This document shows positions 48,983 to 59,066 of a DNA stretch of 64,000 nt, in pieces. Origin of the DNA: Lindgomyces ingoldianus (taxonomy: Eukaryota; Ascomycota; Dothideomycetes; Pleosporales; Lindgomycetaceae); contig NW_022985169.1 in the NCBI RefSeq assembly GCF_010093535.1, positions 413,660-477,659 on the forward strand, written 5' to 3'. Position 1 is the first letter of the stretch. Every line of letters begins with the position of its first letter. Under the pieces are notes generated by a model. It was not told the DNA's origin. It worked only from the letters and a program-made list of their open reading frames with translations, and did not search any database. Position numbers and translations under genes: made by a program.

Positions 48983-49921
48983 ATGTCAGCCTCATCACCA
49001 CGAAAGGTCAATCATTACCAGTTCTACAACGAATGGAAAGGCCATCGTGTAGAACATCTGGAAAGATGTCATTCCATTATCCGGAGTCTCCATCCGGACA
49101 AACCTATCGTCTACCTCGCCGGCGACTCCTCCCTGGACAACAAGTACTGGGTTCCATCGTCAGGGCCTGGCGGCGAGCCTCTTCCAGTCGCAGTCCCGGA
49201 TATATACTACAATATTCTAAGCGCTCCTCGAACAAAGCCAGACATTGCCTTCTGGTTGAATCATTTCCTCGGCGAGCGAGCAACAGCCCTGAACACCTCG
49301 ATTGAAGAATCCATGCTCTCAGATCGGGATTCTGACCTTCTTCCACAAGACGCGTTCATTCGTGACAAAATCGGTCCTAATGATGTTCTCATTGTCTCTA
49401 TCGGCGCCAACGATATTGCTCTGCGTCCCACATTTTCGACAATCCGTCATATGCTCCAACTCGCCTGGCTAACGCGGCGCGCTTCCATCGAGAGCGGAGG
49501 TGGATCCTCCCTAGCGTACTTCCAAGAGCTGTTCGGTAAAAAGATAGAATCCTACATTGCCACCCTCTGCTCCAAGACCAAGCCCCGACTTGTAATCGTC
49601 TGCATGATATACTTTCCCCTGGAACACTCAGCGGGACCGCAGGAAAGCTGGGCGGAGTGGCAGTTGAAGGCTCTAGGGTACAACAGCTATCCAAATCAAC
49701 TGCAGACGGCAATTAGGAAGATTTATGAAATTGCGACAGAGAAGATTAAAGTCGCAGGAACGGAGGTAGTGCCCCTCAAGTTATATGAAATACTAGATGG
49801 CAAGACTAGCGGAGACTATGTGGCCAGGGTTGAACCGAGTGCTGAAGGCGGAAGAAAGATGAGTGAAGCGTTTGTGATGACTCTTGAGTCCAAAGATGTG
49901 ATCGAGAGATCAAGTGATTGA
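48983..49921 (+). CDS. SGNH/GDSL-hydrolase-like protein
   Basis: Single exon, 312 aa. ATG at 48983 (MSASSPRKVNHYQFYNEWKG) is chosen because the frame upstream has no other ATG. Features of the SGNH fold: block I YLAGDSSLDNKYW (about 45-57) with the GDS nucleophile Ser, and block III VSIGANDIALRP with GxND. A late region (YVARVEPSAEGGRKMSEAFV) occupies the place of block V, but the usual DxxH pair is not evident, so catalytic competence is uncertain. No signal peptide, so cytosolic. Enzymes of this fold hydrolyse esters or thioesters of lipids or sugars; no substrate can be named. Intact between two decayed coiled-coil genes. Confidence 0.82.
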   Translation: MSASSPRKVNHYQFYNEWKGHRVEHLERCHSIIRSLHPDKPIVYLAGDSSLDNKYWVPSSGPGGEPLPVAVPDIYYNILSAPRTKPDIAFWLNHFLGERATALNTSIEESMLSDRDSDLLPQDAFIRDKIGPNDVLIVSIGANDIALRPTFSTIRHMLQLAWLTRRASIESGGGSSLAYFQELFGKKIESYIATLCSKTKPRLVIVCMIYFPLEHSAGPQESWAEWQLKALGYNSYPNQLQTAIRKIYEIATEKIKVAGTEVVPLKLYEILDGKTSGDYVARVEPSAEGGRKMSEAFVMTLESKDVIERSSD

Positions 49922-50411
49922 ACTAGTGGATGCTGGGCAGTTGGTGTGAAGGGAATTCTACAATTATGGTCCGCTCCAGAATCTTCTTGTCAGTGCATTC
50001 CCAAAATCTTGTCTGGTTTCAAAGTTCACGTAACTGTGAATCCTCCCATCACCTCTACTAATGAGCAATCACTGCCGTATCCCATCCATCAGAATGCAAC
50101 CCAAATGACCCACGCTCCCACCCTAACAATTAAAAGCCGCCCCGCCATTTCCCTAACTTAACATGCTAGTAATTCCCACATATGTTGATTGCGCACCTTG
50201 CGCAAATTTGCTCAGAACTTCCTCCGTCTCGGGTACACAACACCTCGTCCTCTGCGCAAAACCTCCACCATTTTCACACCTCACTCAGCCACGCACAAAC
50301 CCCCATATTCACGCATTGCTTCCCGGACGACATAGGTTTTTAATTCACCACCCACGGCCACACCTACTCGCCACATCTTTTTATACTCGAGGGCCCTTAG
50401 CTCTTGTCGCC
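49922..50411. other. Spacer after the SGNH gene
   Basis: No gene recognised. Confidence 0.4.
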
Positions 50412-51715
50412 ATGGACGTTGTCAAACTTCTTGGACCCGTTCTCGTCTGGATTGCCTATCCCACTTCCCAAACAAGAAGTCTCTGGAAGAAATTGGCAAC
50501 GAAGGAGAGGAAATGGTGCAAAAAAATTAGCACACTTCGGCAGCTGCCAGTGCGAAACAGCAAGAGAGCGACGCAAAATTGCGGTGCTTCAAAAAGAGCT
50601 GACGGTGGTGGAAGAAAGGGAATAAGAGTTCTCGGTGCACCCTGGAATTAGCTGAACTAACCATAAAGGAGTAGGATGAAGAGTGGGAAGCCGAGAACAC
50701 AGCTTACCGCAAGGCACTCCATCAGAAGGATGGGAACAACAGTGGGCTCGGCAAGCAGCTTACCATTGCCCACGAGCAGATTGCTGCAGACCTCCATGCG
50801 TCGTCCGATAGCGACTCTGCTCTGTCCACTTTCGCCTAAACGGTCTTTGTTGCTACTACTCGAAAGCTTCCACCTCACCGGTATCACTGAATCTTGACGC
50901 GCTGTCGTTCATTCAGCGATGAACACTCAAATCCTCATCGAGTTAGAGTACGAAACGCCAACAACTACTAATGCAGAACTATAGCAACGAACAGTCAAGC
51001 CCACAATCAGCGAGCAGCACGCTAAAACTCAAGCCAAGTCTATCCCACAAGGTGATCAAGTCGTTCAAGAAGAGAGCATAACGCCCGCACCGAGCAATAG
51101 TGATGCCTCACCTTCTGAGTTGGGATTTCCTCGCGATCAGACGTGTACAAACTTTGGCTGTGGATTTAAGAGTGATAAGAGGCCTGAGTTCTACGCCCAC
51201 ACCAAGAAATGCGCCGACAACCAGAGGGGGTGTTAAAAAGGCCGCCACTGTAGATTCGAGGCTGAAGGCAGGCGTGGTATTCCCACATTAATGTGTGGAG
51301 TAAAAAGTGAGGTATCACACGAGGCGAATTGCTAGAATCGAGGCTGCGAATTGTATTTCTTTATAGGAGAGGACGGCTTCTATAGCAAACACGTTAAGAG
51401 TGTTTAGAACGCGCAGAGGAATGGAAATGCTACAAACCTTAAGAACCCAAGTAGTCCTGTCTCCGTTGCGAGAAGGGAATGCTGGCAAAGCAACCGGGCA
51501 CCATTTTCCTGCTTGAACTCAAGCCCATCATGGTGGTGCAAACCATAGCTTTCTAGACTCTGCCTCGCTAGGGGCATCTTCGCTCTCAAATGCATCGCCA
51601 GTTCAGCCCACCTCTCACAGCAGGGTACTAGACTCCCGCCGCAATACCAATATCGCCTCAGAAGCTGTGCTTTCTCTGAGTCGCATTTCCGGTACAGCCT
51701 GTTGTAATTAGATCG
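50412..51715 (+). pseudogene. Decayed coiled-coil / zinc-finger-like protein gene
   Basis: Start MDVVKLLGPVLVWIAYP, then frame-shifted coiled-coil segments (ARERRKIAVLQKELTVVEE, DEEWEAENTAYRKALHQKD, GLGKQLTIAHEQIAADLHAS). A later frame is open for about 150 codons except for stops: AEL, TAG, QRTVKPTISEQHAKTQAKS, IPQGDQVVQEESITPAPSNS, then CTNFGCGFKSDKRPEFYAHTKKC (C-x4-C-x12-H-x4-C), TAA, KGRHCRFEAEGRRG, and a second finger-like CxxxxC...H beginning with TAG. Each stop fits a former Gln codon (CAG/CAA). The gene tail NHSFLDSASLGASSL, SRISG runs to about 51700. Related in style to the decayed gene at 46.5 kb but not proven paralogous. Confidence 0.65.
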
Positions 51716-53221
51716 AGCTTTTCAGGTCCCCAAGGCTGCCTAGGACATTTCTTTGCCTTTAGAATATCTGCTAAGCCTAAGGACAATTCCAGAGTTTTAG
51801 AGGGATTGGAAGCAGCCAATAGGCTAAGGGAAGGCATGTAGACTCCAAGACTTTGAAACAACACGTATGGCTAACACCATCTGTTTTTGAAGAATGAATC
51901 AGCACGGTAAATCGAATGAAGAATGTAGGGACTTTTGGAAGGAGAAAGATAGTATCTTGGGCACAGTATAACTAGCATTTATATGGAACGTATCGGTAAC
52001 CCAAAGGGCTCTAGGATGGGTTGCCCAAGCAATCTTGGGCTTGGCGTCCCACAATACTATATATATCATATAGCTCCCCGGACCCCCAGTCTACAAGACA
52101 TACCTTATCTCATAACTAATCCCCCCCGCAAGGCTACGGTATGAAACGCATTACGATTAGAAAGTCGTCATCGAAGAAATGAGACACCACTTAATGGAAA
52201 CCTAGTCTCTTTTGGGGTTGGGCCTTGTGCGTGAGACTTCCTTGGACCTCAGAAGGTTCAGCTTGTCTTCTCGGCCCCGTTGACCTCCTCCACCGACCAT
52301 CATCGTCGACCCTTGAATTCCATCTTGTTGCTCTTCGTATTCCCCAGCAATGGACCTATATCGATCACCCTTCGAGAGCCTCCTGCACTTGCGGTGCTGC
52401 AAATCAGGAAGGCATTCTCAGGTTCTTTCCCTTACAAAAAGATCTGCAACTCTCCCCTAAGCTGGTTTACGGGCCTGCCCATTTATTAGCGGCACTAGTT
52501 CAGTATTCCCCGCCTCCCAGGTATTTGACTGCCACGAATCTAATCCCAATGAGTGGTGCTTATCATCTAGATGGGGCACCTCACGGACCCAATTGTACCA
52601 CACACCACTCCCTTTCTCCGAAGACGTTCAAAGCATTCTCCACAGCATGAAACTAGGCTTTCAAATATTGCATCCCCCTTCCTGACTTTGCTCACAATTA
52701 GGTCTGGCTGCACGGCAAACCAGAGTGCAAGCACACCCCTCGAATCAGGCCTTCTCAGATGACCGGAGGATTATCACATCTCTGGAATCTTATCAACTGC
52801 AAGGTTCCCACGTGGGTGCAGGGACCCGACTTGGATTCCCCACCCCTGGCTCGTGAGCATATTTGAGCAAATAAACCCTGCAACCAATCAGCGGCAATCT
52901 TTCCTCGTTTCAACCCCACAACCTACCTTCAGGCTGCTGGCTCGTACTGCGGAGCTCTCCTCCTTCCGGCACACCAAGAGCCGTCGATACAGGCCAGGTG
53001 AGAACGCTTGGGCGGGTATAACGCTGCCAGAAAAATGTTGGTCTCAAGTTCGACTAAACATGCCCCCCCGGTAGTGCACTGGAAATACCCTACGCAACCC
53101 AAACATGCATAAGCTTTTAAATAAGCTTCATACAGCATACGCAGTCTTGTTAGACTTACCCCTCGTTATCTTCTCTCGAACCCGTCCTGTGAAGATTCAA
53201 GTCTCCCGCTTAACCACCGCC
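51716..53221. promoter_or_regulatory. Upstream region of the metal-uptake block
   Basis: 1.5 kb without a recognisable gene. It contains paired TGAGCAWA boxes (listed separately) 350 bp before the first reductase. Confidence 0.45.
52854..52871 (-). promoter_or_regulatory. Paired copper-responsive-element-like boxes
   Basis: Two boxes on the minus strand, TTTGCTCA (52864-52871) and TATGCTCA (52854-52861), start 10 bp apart. TTTGCTCA equals the yeast Mac1 copper-response consensus, which typically needs two copies. About 350 bp upstream of the reductase start at 53222. Sequence seen; function inferred. Confidence 0.45.
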
Positions 53222-55164
53222 ATGGATATGGGGCCGAACTCCTCGTTAGGCAACATCACGAATCTCCCCTTGTCAGACCCAAAATGCAACAGTGATGCAT
53301 GTCTTGCTTTCAAGGCTGGACATCTTGCATCCCAAGCCCAGATATCGTGGGCTTCGCAATTCCTGTACGGCCATTATATAACATGGTACTATTTGGCTAT
53401 TATTTTTCTGGCAATGTTGGTATACGCACACAAGCTAGTGCAGAGCCGCAGGTTAGTTTCCGTACCATCGAACGGGACATCTGTTCTCAACAAGGCGCTT
53501 GCTTTTGTTCGATTGATCAGTTACCGGCGCATCCATGGACGCCTCGCAAATATCATTGGACTTCCATCGCTCGGCATGCTTCTTTTCGTATTGATAACAT
53601 GCCTCTTCCTTCTCCTGCTTGCATTCATTCAAAGACCATATTATCGCCTTCACCGTGGATTTGGATCTCCGCCGCTTGCAGTACGGACGGGCTTAATGGC
53701 AATCGCTTTGACACCAATCATCGTTGCATTGGCTGGCAAGGTCAACTTCATCACGATCCTCACTGGTATCAGCCACGAGAAGCTAAACGTTCTCCACCGA
53801 TACGCAAGTTATATGTGTTTATTCCTGAGCATCGTCCACACAGTCCCTTTTATCGTTGCACCACTTAAAGATGGAGGTCTGAAGCAACTGCACAAGCAGT
53901 ACTACAAAAAGGGTGGCCTCGAAGTATGTATCCGATTCCATGCCCTTCTCTTGCTCACAGGATGCCTTTCAGTTCACTGGAACGCCACCGCTAGGGATTC
54001 TTGTCGGTCTCTGCGTTTTTTCCATTCCATGGATCCGGCACAAGTCGTATAGCTTCTTCTACCGTCTTCACATTCCTCTCTATGTAACCTACCTAGGGCT
54101 GATTTTCTGGCACGCAACACAAGAACTCGATTCATGGGCATATCTTTGGGCAACCCTTGCTATCTACCTCGCATCGATTACTTCTCGCGCCTTCGTCAAA
54201 TGCCAATCATTCAACGTCCTGCGACCCTGGTTCCAAGGCTACTCTGCGCATTTGACACCACTTTCTGGGGACATGACGAGGGTGGATGTAATTGTTTCAA
54301 CAGATTTCAAATGGAAAGCTGGGCAACATTGCTGGCTCCGGTTCCCCCACCTTTCCATCTTGCATAACCATCCATTCACTATCGCATCTCTGCCGAAGCG
54401 GGCATTTTCAAACACTGAAAAAGCGTACGACGATCAAACTCTGAGGTTTTACATTCGGTCATACAGAGGGCTGACGAAGGCTCTGGCGGTATCAACCGAG
54501 AAGTCAGACCAGGCACTTGACAGAGCTTACACAATTCATGTAGATGGGCCGTATGGCGGTCTTATCGCTGATCTCTCGTCGAGATACGACCAGCTTATAT
54601 TTGTTGCAGGTGGCGGTGGCATTTCCGCATGCTTGCCTTTAATGCTTCAGGCTGCGATAAAGATATCTCAGGGTACTGCATCCACGAATAGTATACATCT
54701 CATCTGGATGGTGCGGGAGGAAATGCACACAGAATGGGCTAGGGAGGAATTAAAAACAGTAATCTCCCTTACGGAGGGGAAGTTGTGTGAATTCAACTTC
54801 TTTGTGACGGATTCTAGCCCGGCCAAATCAAGTCTGAGGGCATCTGGGGCGGTCGTTCCTTCGGCAAGGGAGATTCAAGCATCCACAGCGGCATCTACTG
54901 CTCTTGGAATTGGCCAGTTGCATTACCAACGGCCATTTCTGCTTCACTTTCTTCCAGGTATGATAACTGGGCGTCGGGTCATGATATTTGGTAAGTCTAG
55001 CAAAGACTAACCTTGTTTTTGATGGGCTAATGCAATACTATTTAGGATGTGGGCCGGCGAGTTTGAAGATTGACCTGTCTAATGCAGCCTCCCAAGCCCA
55101 ATCCCGGGTTTTCGGAGGCGAAGCAGACGAGATAACCCTCCAAACCGAGACATTTGGATGGTAG
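53222..55164 (+). CDS. Ferric/cupric reductase transmembrane protein (FRE family), first copy
   Basis: Exons 53222-53923, 53973-54990 and 55046-55164, introns 49 and 55 nt. In phase, giving 612 aa. A plasma-membrane flavocytochrome passing electrons from NADPH through FAD and two haems to extracellular Fe(III) or Cu(II). Extracellular N terminus with NxS/T sites, then TM1 ITWYYLAIIFLAMLVY. Two bis-haem pairs are visible, HRYASYMCLFLSIVH and HIPLYVTYLGLIFWH, each H-x13-H. FAD motif HPFTIAS, then GPYGG and FVAGGGGISACLP (NADPH), ending IFGCGPASLKIDLSNA. Start: ATG 53222 has a strong CCGCCATGG context; an in-frame ATG at 53105 would add 39 residues. Copper-type boxes lie in its promoter. Intact. 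Confidence 0.93.
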
Positions 55165-55555
55165 ATACTACCATCTCACAGAATTCCCTCATCGCGCAAA
55201 TCTAGAACGTTATAATTCAAACTTTTTAGTAGTACGATTCTTGAATCTCCAGATGGCGCTCAACACATGACCCCCTCTGGGCCTGGTGCAACTTTTCGCA
55301 CGGTGCGGTGGATTCTGGTGGTGCTGCAAGTCGTGGCATGTGTAATAACCTTAACCTAATTTGGTAAGATTGAGTGAAAATGAGCGAGTTTTCCCATGCA
55401 TGCAAGATGCAAGCTTGTTCCGCTAAGACACCTCCAGACGCATGATCCCTGACCAAACATTAGCCGATGGGAGTGCATGTCACAGTTCATAAACATCCAT
55501 GGTTCTAGAGAAAATCACAATTGGATTGTCTTCTTGAGACTTCATCGTCGCAACA
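55165..55555. promoter_or_regulatory. Spacer between the two reductases
   Basis: 391 bp. Contains a GCTCA core inside TGAGCGAG at 55381, a weaker match to the boxes upstream of the first reductase. Confidence 0.35.
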
Positions 55556-57705
55556 ATGCTGTCGTTTCAGTTCTTTGGTGTTGCCCTTCTCTTAATTTCA
55601 ACCGCAACATGCATGACCTCTCAAGGTCGCAAAGGCCACGGGCTAATTGGCTACGGAATCGTTATGTACAAACCAAATTGCGCCTCCGCTTGCCGCGACT
55701 GCACTTCTACCGGCGTCCTCAATTGCTCCACAGTGATGGAGGATGATAAGGGAATGGACATGGGCGGAATGGATATGACAGAAACTTCGCCAGAATGCTA
55801 CGCGACAGATGATGTCTTCCTGCAGACTCTCGCCTACTGCATTTCAGTGAAGTGCGCGCAGCTGCCGGACTGGGAGAAGGAGAAGTGGTGGAAATTGAAT
55901 GTCGCGGGACGAAATCAAGTTCAACCAAACCCAAAGGAGTCATATCGCCAGGCTCTAGATATGGTGACCAGCCCTCCCACCGAAATAATGGTGAGTGGCG
56001 AGCCGTTGAACAAGACAATGTTGGTTAGCGAGGATGATTATGTTGCGAACTGGAATGCGGAGTATCAGTTCGAGAAGCAAGAAGAGATTCATGAAAGATA
56101 TGGGTATGCTGAGTTTGCTCGTTTCCCCTTCTTCTACAAGCCAAGTTTCTCACTACATGAATTAGGATCGTTCTAGTTGTCAGCTGCTTCGTTATCCCAA
56201 TCGCGTTTTCGCTTCTCCGCTTTGTTCCCTTCCCCGGCTCCTGGGTTACAAGATTCAACGCCTGGATAATCGACCCTCCCCTCTGGGGTGTGAAGCACAA
56301 GCAACCTTTATCAGGTGGCCTTGGTCTCATTCCAACGCGTGGACAATCTATTTTTCTATCCTACATCCTCATCATGAATATCGTCTTATCGGCAGCCAAC
56401 TTTCACTCTGTTCAACCCAACGCCTGGAGCAATACTCGCATGGAGATCATGGACTATATCACGAACCGAGTTGGTGTGCTCAGCTTTGCCAACATTCCTC
56501 TCCTGATCCTTTACTCGAGCCGTAATAACATTCTCCTAAAGCTTACTGACTGGAGTCATGCCACCTTTCTTCTAATGCATCGCTGGGTTGCCGGGATAGC
56601 GACTATTCAAGCCATTCTCCATTCTCTGCTCTGGCTCCGCATGGATCTCGAGACGCACAAGCACGCAACAGAGAGCAAACAGCCTTACTGGTATTGGGGC
56701 ATCATCGCTACACTCTCCATGACCATCCTCTTGCCCACCTCCGTTCTCGCCATCCGCCAGAAAATGTATGAGCTATTCCTTGCATGGCATGTCGCTCTTT
56801 CTATTCTGGCCATCGCGGGTTGCTACTGGCATATTATTTTCCGTTTCCAACACCAGTGGGGATATGAAACCTGGATTTACACTGCGATGGCTGTATGGGG
56901 CTTTGACAGAGTCATGCGCCTGTTGCGGGTTGCCCGACATGGTATCCGAACCGCTCGGGTTACACAAATCGATGACGATTATGTTCGTGTCGATGTCCCA
57001 GGCGTTGCTGCGTCAGGCCACGCATATCTGTATTTCCCTACATTAACATGGCGTTTCTGGGAAAATCATCCGTTTTCCGTGGCGTCGGCCGTGATACCAC
57101 AATTCGGGGACCGCAAGACGAAGTCACTTGCCGATGAAGAAGCGGGACCGTTGGCACCCACGAAAGATGATATCCACGTGTCGACAGCGTCCGCTGCTGC
57201 GTCTGATAGCGAGAAAGGGCATACCCATCAGCCTGCTACTCTCGGACTTACATTTCTCCTCCGCCGTCAAGCAGGTCTTACCACTCGGTTTTCCTCCCGG
57301 TCCTCGCTGCCTGTTCTCGTAGAAGCTTCATACGGCGCACATATCGACACCTCATCGCATCCCCACCTTCTCTGCATCGTCGGTGGAATTGGCATCACCG
57401 CCGTCCTCCCCTATCTACGCTCCCATGCTGGATCAAGTAAACTGTATTGGGGCGTGCGCTCTGAAGGAATTGTTCATGCGGTAAAAGATATGCTTCAGGG
57501 TATCAACAAGGAGGTGTTTATAGGGCATAGGATGAACATTCGGAAAGTGTTGGGCGATGAACTTGGGTTCGCAGGCGCAAGCGGTGTGGTGGTGATTGTG
57601 TCTGGACCGCCGAGTATGGCGGATGAGGTGCGAGCCGTTGTGTCTGAGATTGGTCGGAAAGGGGCTGTGAATGTGAGGCTGATTGATGAAGCGTTTAGTT
57701 GGTAA
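55556..57705 (+). CDS. Ferric/cupric reductase transmembrane protein with secreted Cys-rich N domain, second copy
   Basis: Exons 55556-56103 and 56166-57705, intron 62 nt (GTATGC...TAG), 695 aa. Signal peptide MLSFQFFGVALLLISTATC, then a ~160-residue lumenal domain with cysteines (YKPNCASACRDCTSTGVLNC, SPECYATDD, YCISVKCAQLP) and a Met/Asp patch MDMGGMDM that might bind copper. First TM VSCFVIPIAFSLLRFV. Haem pairs HRWVAGIATIQAILH and HVALSILAIAGCYWH, each H-x13-H. FAD motif HPFSVAS; NADPH motif IVGGIGITAVLP; C terminus SGPPSMADEV...DEAFSW. Different in domain plan from the first copy, so not a recent duplicate. Sits 0.4 kb downstream of it on the same strand and 0.5 kb before a copper transporter. 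Intact. Confidence 0.94.
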
Positions 57706-57833
57706 ATAAGGGGAATTTAATATTGGTGGAGATTAGATGTTTGGTGTTGGAGTGATTTGGGACCCGCGCGTAGAAATTAAATTCGTCGCGGCCGAATCTG
57801 TCACGTGAGGTAGCTGCTTGAAAGTATATCTGC

Positions 57834-57903
57834 AATGCTCACTTATGTGGATTTTCAACTCTACATGCAAGCAGTGGCGAAGAAATGTAAGCAAACATGC
57901 TCA
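57834..57903 (+). promoter_or_regulatory. TGCTCA boxes upstream of the Ctr gene
   Basis: AATGCTCA at 57834-57841 and CATGCTCA at 57896-57903, about 300-370 bp before the Ctr start. They share the TGCTCA core with the boxes before the first reductase. A short frame 57835-58101 (88 codons) overlaps them and is not considered a gene. Function inferred. Confidence 0.4.
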
Positions 57904-58202
57904 GTTTCAGCCCTCATTATAATGTTGCTCTCTTTCTTGCAGCATTGTGCTGTTACCTTCCTAGTAGTTGGTCTAGATACGCCCGCAAACTTGCTCATCG
58001 GAGGAATAGCACCGCCACCAGCCGGGATTGTTCAGATCATCAGCTGGGCTGTCTCTCCCGGGGAAATGGTGGGTGTCATCCAGGTACTGCTCTGTCTCTA
58101 AATATCTGATAGAGTCTTGTGCCTGTTCATTCTTTGTGCTCTGTTGCGTTGAGTTGTTTTTACCCTTTCTGCAGTCGCGATCGACGGCACCTTTTCGGGG
58201 CC

Positions 58203-59066
58203 ATGGACATGAACACGAGTATGAAAATGGCCTCAGCTTCACTAGCTTCCACACCGGCAATGCCATCGATGGCAATGCCAGTCTCGAACAGCATGAGCGG
58301 CATAGGCAGTATGTCCTCAACCTTCTCCACCAACACGCGCGTTACACTCTTTTTTACGGAATGGACCACAACCACACCAGCAACATACATCCTAACCGTC
58401 TTCTTCCTCTTCTTCCTCGGTCTGCTAAACCGGTTTCTGGGCGCGTTAAAAACCCAGCTTGAACGGCGGTGGAAAGAACAACAGAGTACTCACCTACATC
58501 AAGAGGGGTTGACTTTGACTGAAGAAGATGCAGGCGGTGTGAAACGCCGGTTAGAAGATATACATGGGCATGTCCGAAAGTGGAGTCAAGCACTACGACC
58601 GCTGAATCTTCGCCTCGAAGACAAAGACGAGGAGAGCGAGCCGTTGAGCCCAACACCTCTTGGGAGAATACCCAAGGGAGATTCCTGCGCTACGGAGGAT
58701 ACGGTTGTGCAAACTAATTTGAGTCTACCGGGCGGAGGAAGAAAGGGGCTCTGGATTCCAAGTGCAGCGTGGAGTTTTAAAAGGGATGGAGTAAGAGCAT
58801 TGTTGGAGTTTATTCGGGCGCTGATTGGGTATATTCTGTAAGTCGTGCTCAGTTTTTCTTTTGCACTTCACTTCACCCTCTAATATTAGTGATCTTGTAA
58901 AAAGGTGGAGTTCTCGTGCTGACAATTTCACAGGATGCTTGCGGTTATGACGTACAACGTGGGGTTTCTCTTCGCGGTCACGGGAAGCGTGCTTTTGGGA
59001 GAAATGGTGTTCGGACGGTATACGCAGAGCGGGAGTGGATGGCAGGAAGGCGGTTGCCACGAATAA
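58203..59066 (+). CDS. Ctr-family copper transporter
   Basis: Exons 58203-58837 and 58934-59066, intron 96 nt, 255 aa. Trimeric plasma- or vacuolar-membrane Cu(I) channel. The N terminus is Met-rich (MDMNTSMKMAS, MPSMAMPV, MSGIGSMSS), a copper-capturing region. TM1 TYILTVFFLFFLGLLNRFLG, then a long cytosolic loop. TM2 has the pore motif MLAVM (MxxxM) created exactly across the intron. TM3 FAVTGSVLLGEMVFG has the small-residue packing motif. The C-terminal GCHE tail fits a metal-handling end. ATG 58203 is the first in a good GCCATGG context. Placed directly after two metalloreductases, whose Cu(I) product it would import. Intact. Confidence 0.92.

Noticed and set aside
53105..53221. Upstream in-frame ATG extending the first reductase by 39 residues
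   Set aside because: The ATG at 53222 has a better initiation context and matches the usual N terminus; the longer form remains possible.
57835..58101. 88-codon frame with hydrophobic stretches before the Ctr gene
   Set aside because: No recognisable family, overlaps presumed regulatory boxes, and lies in the leader of Ctr; judged spurious.
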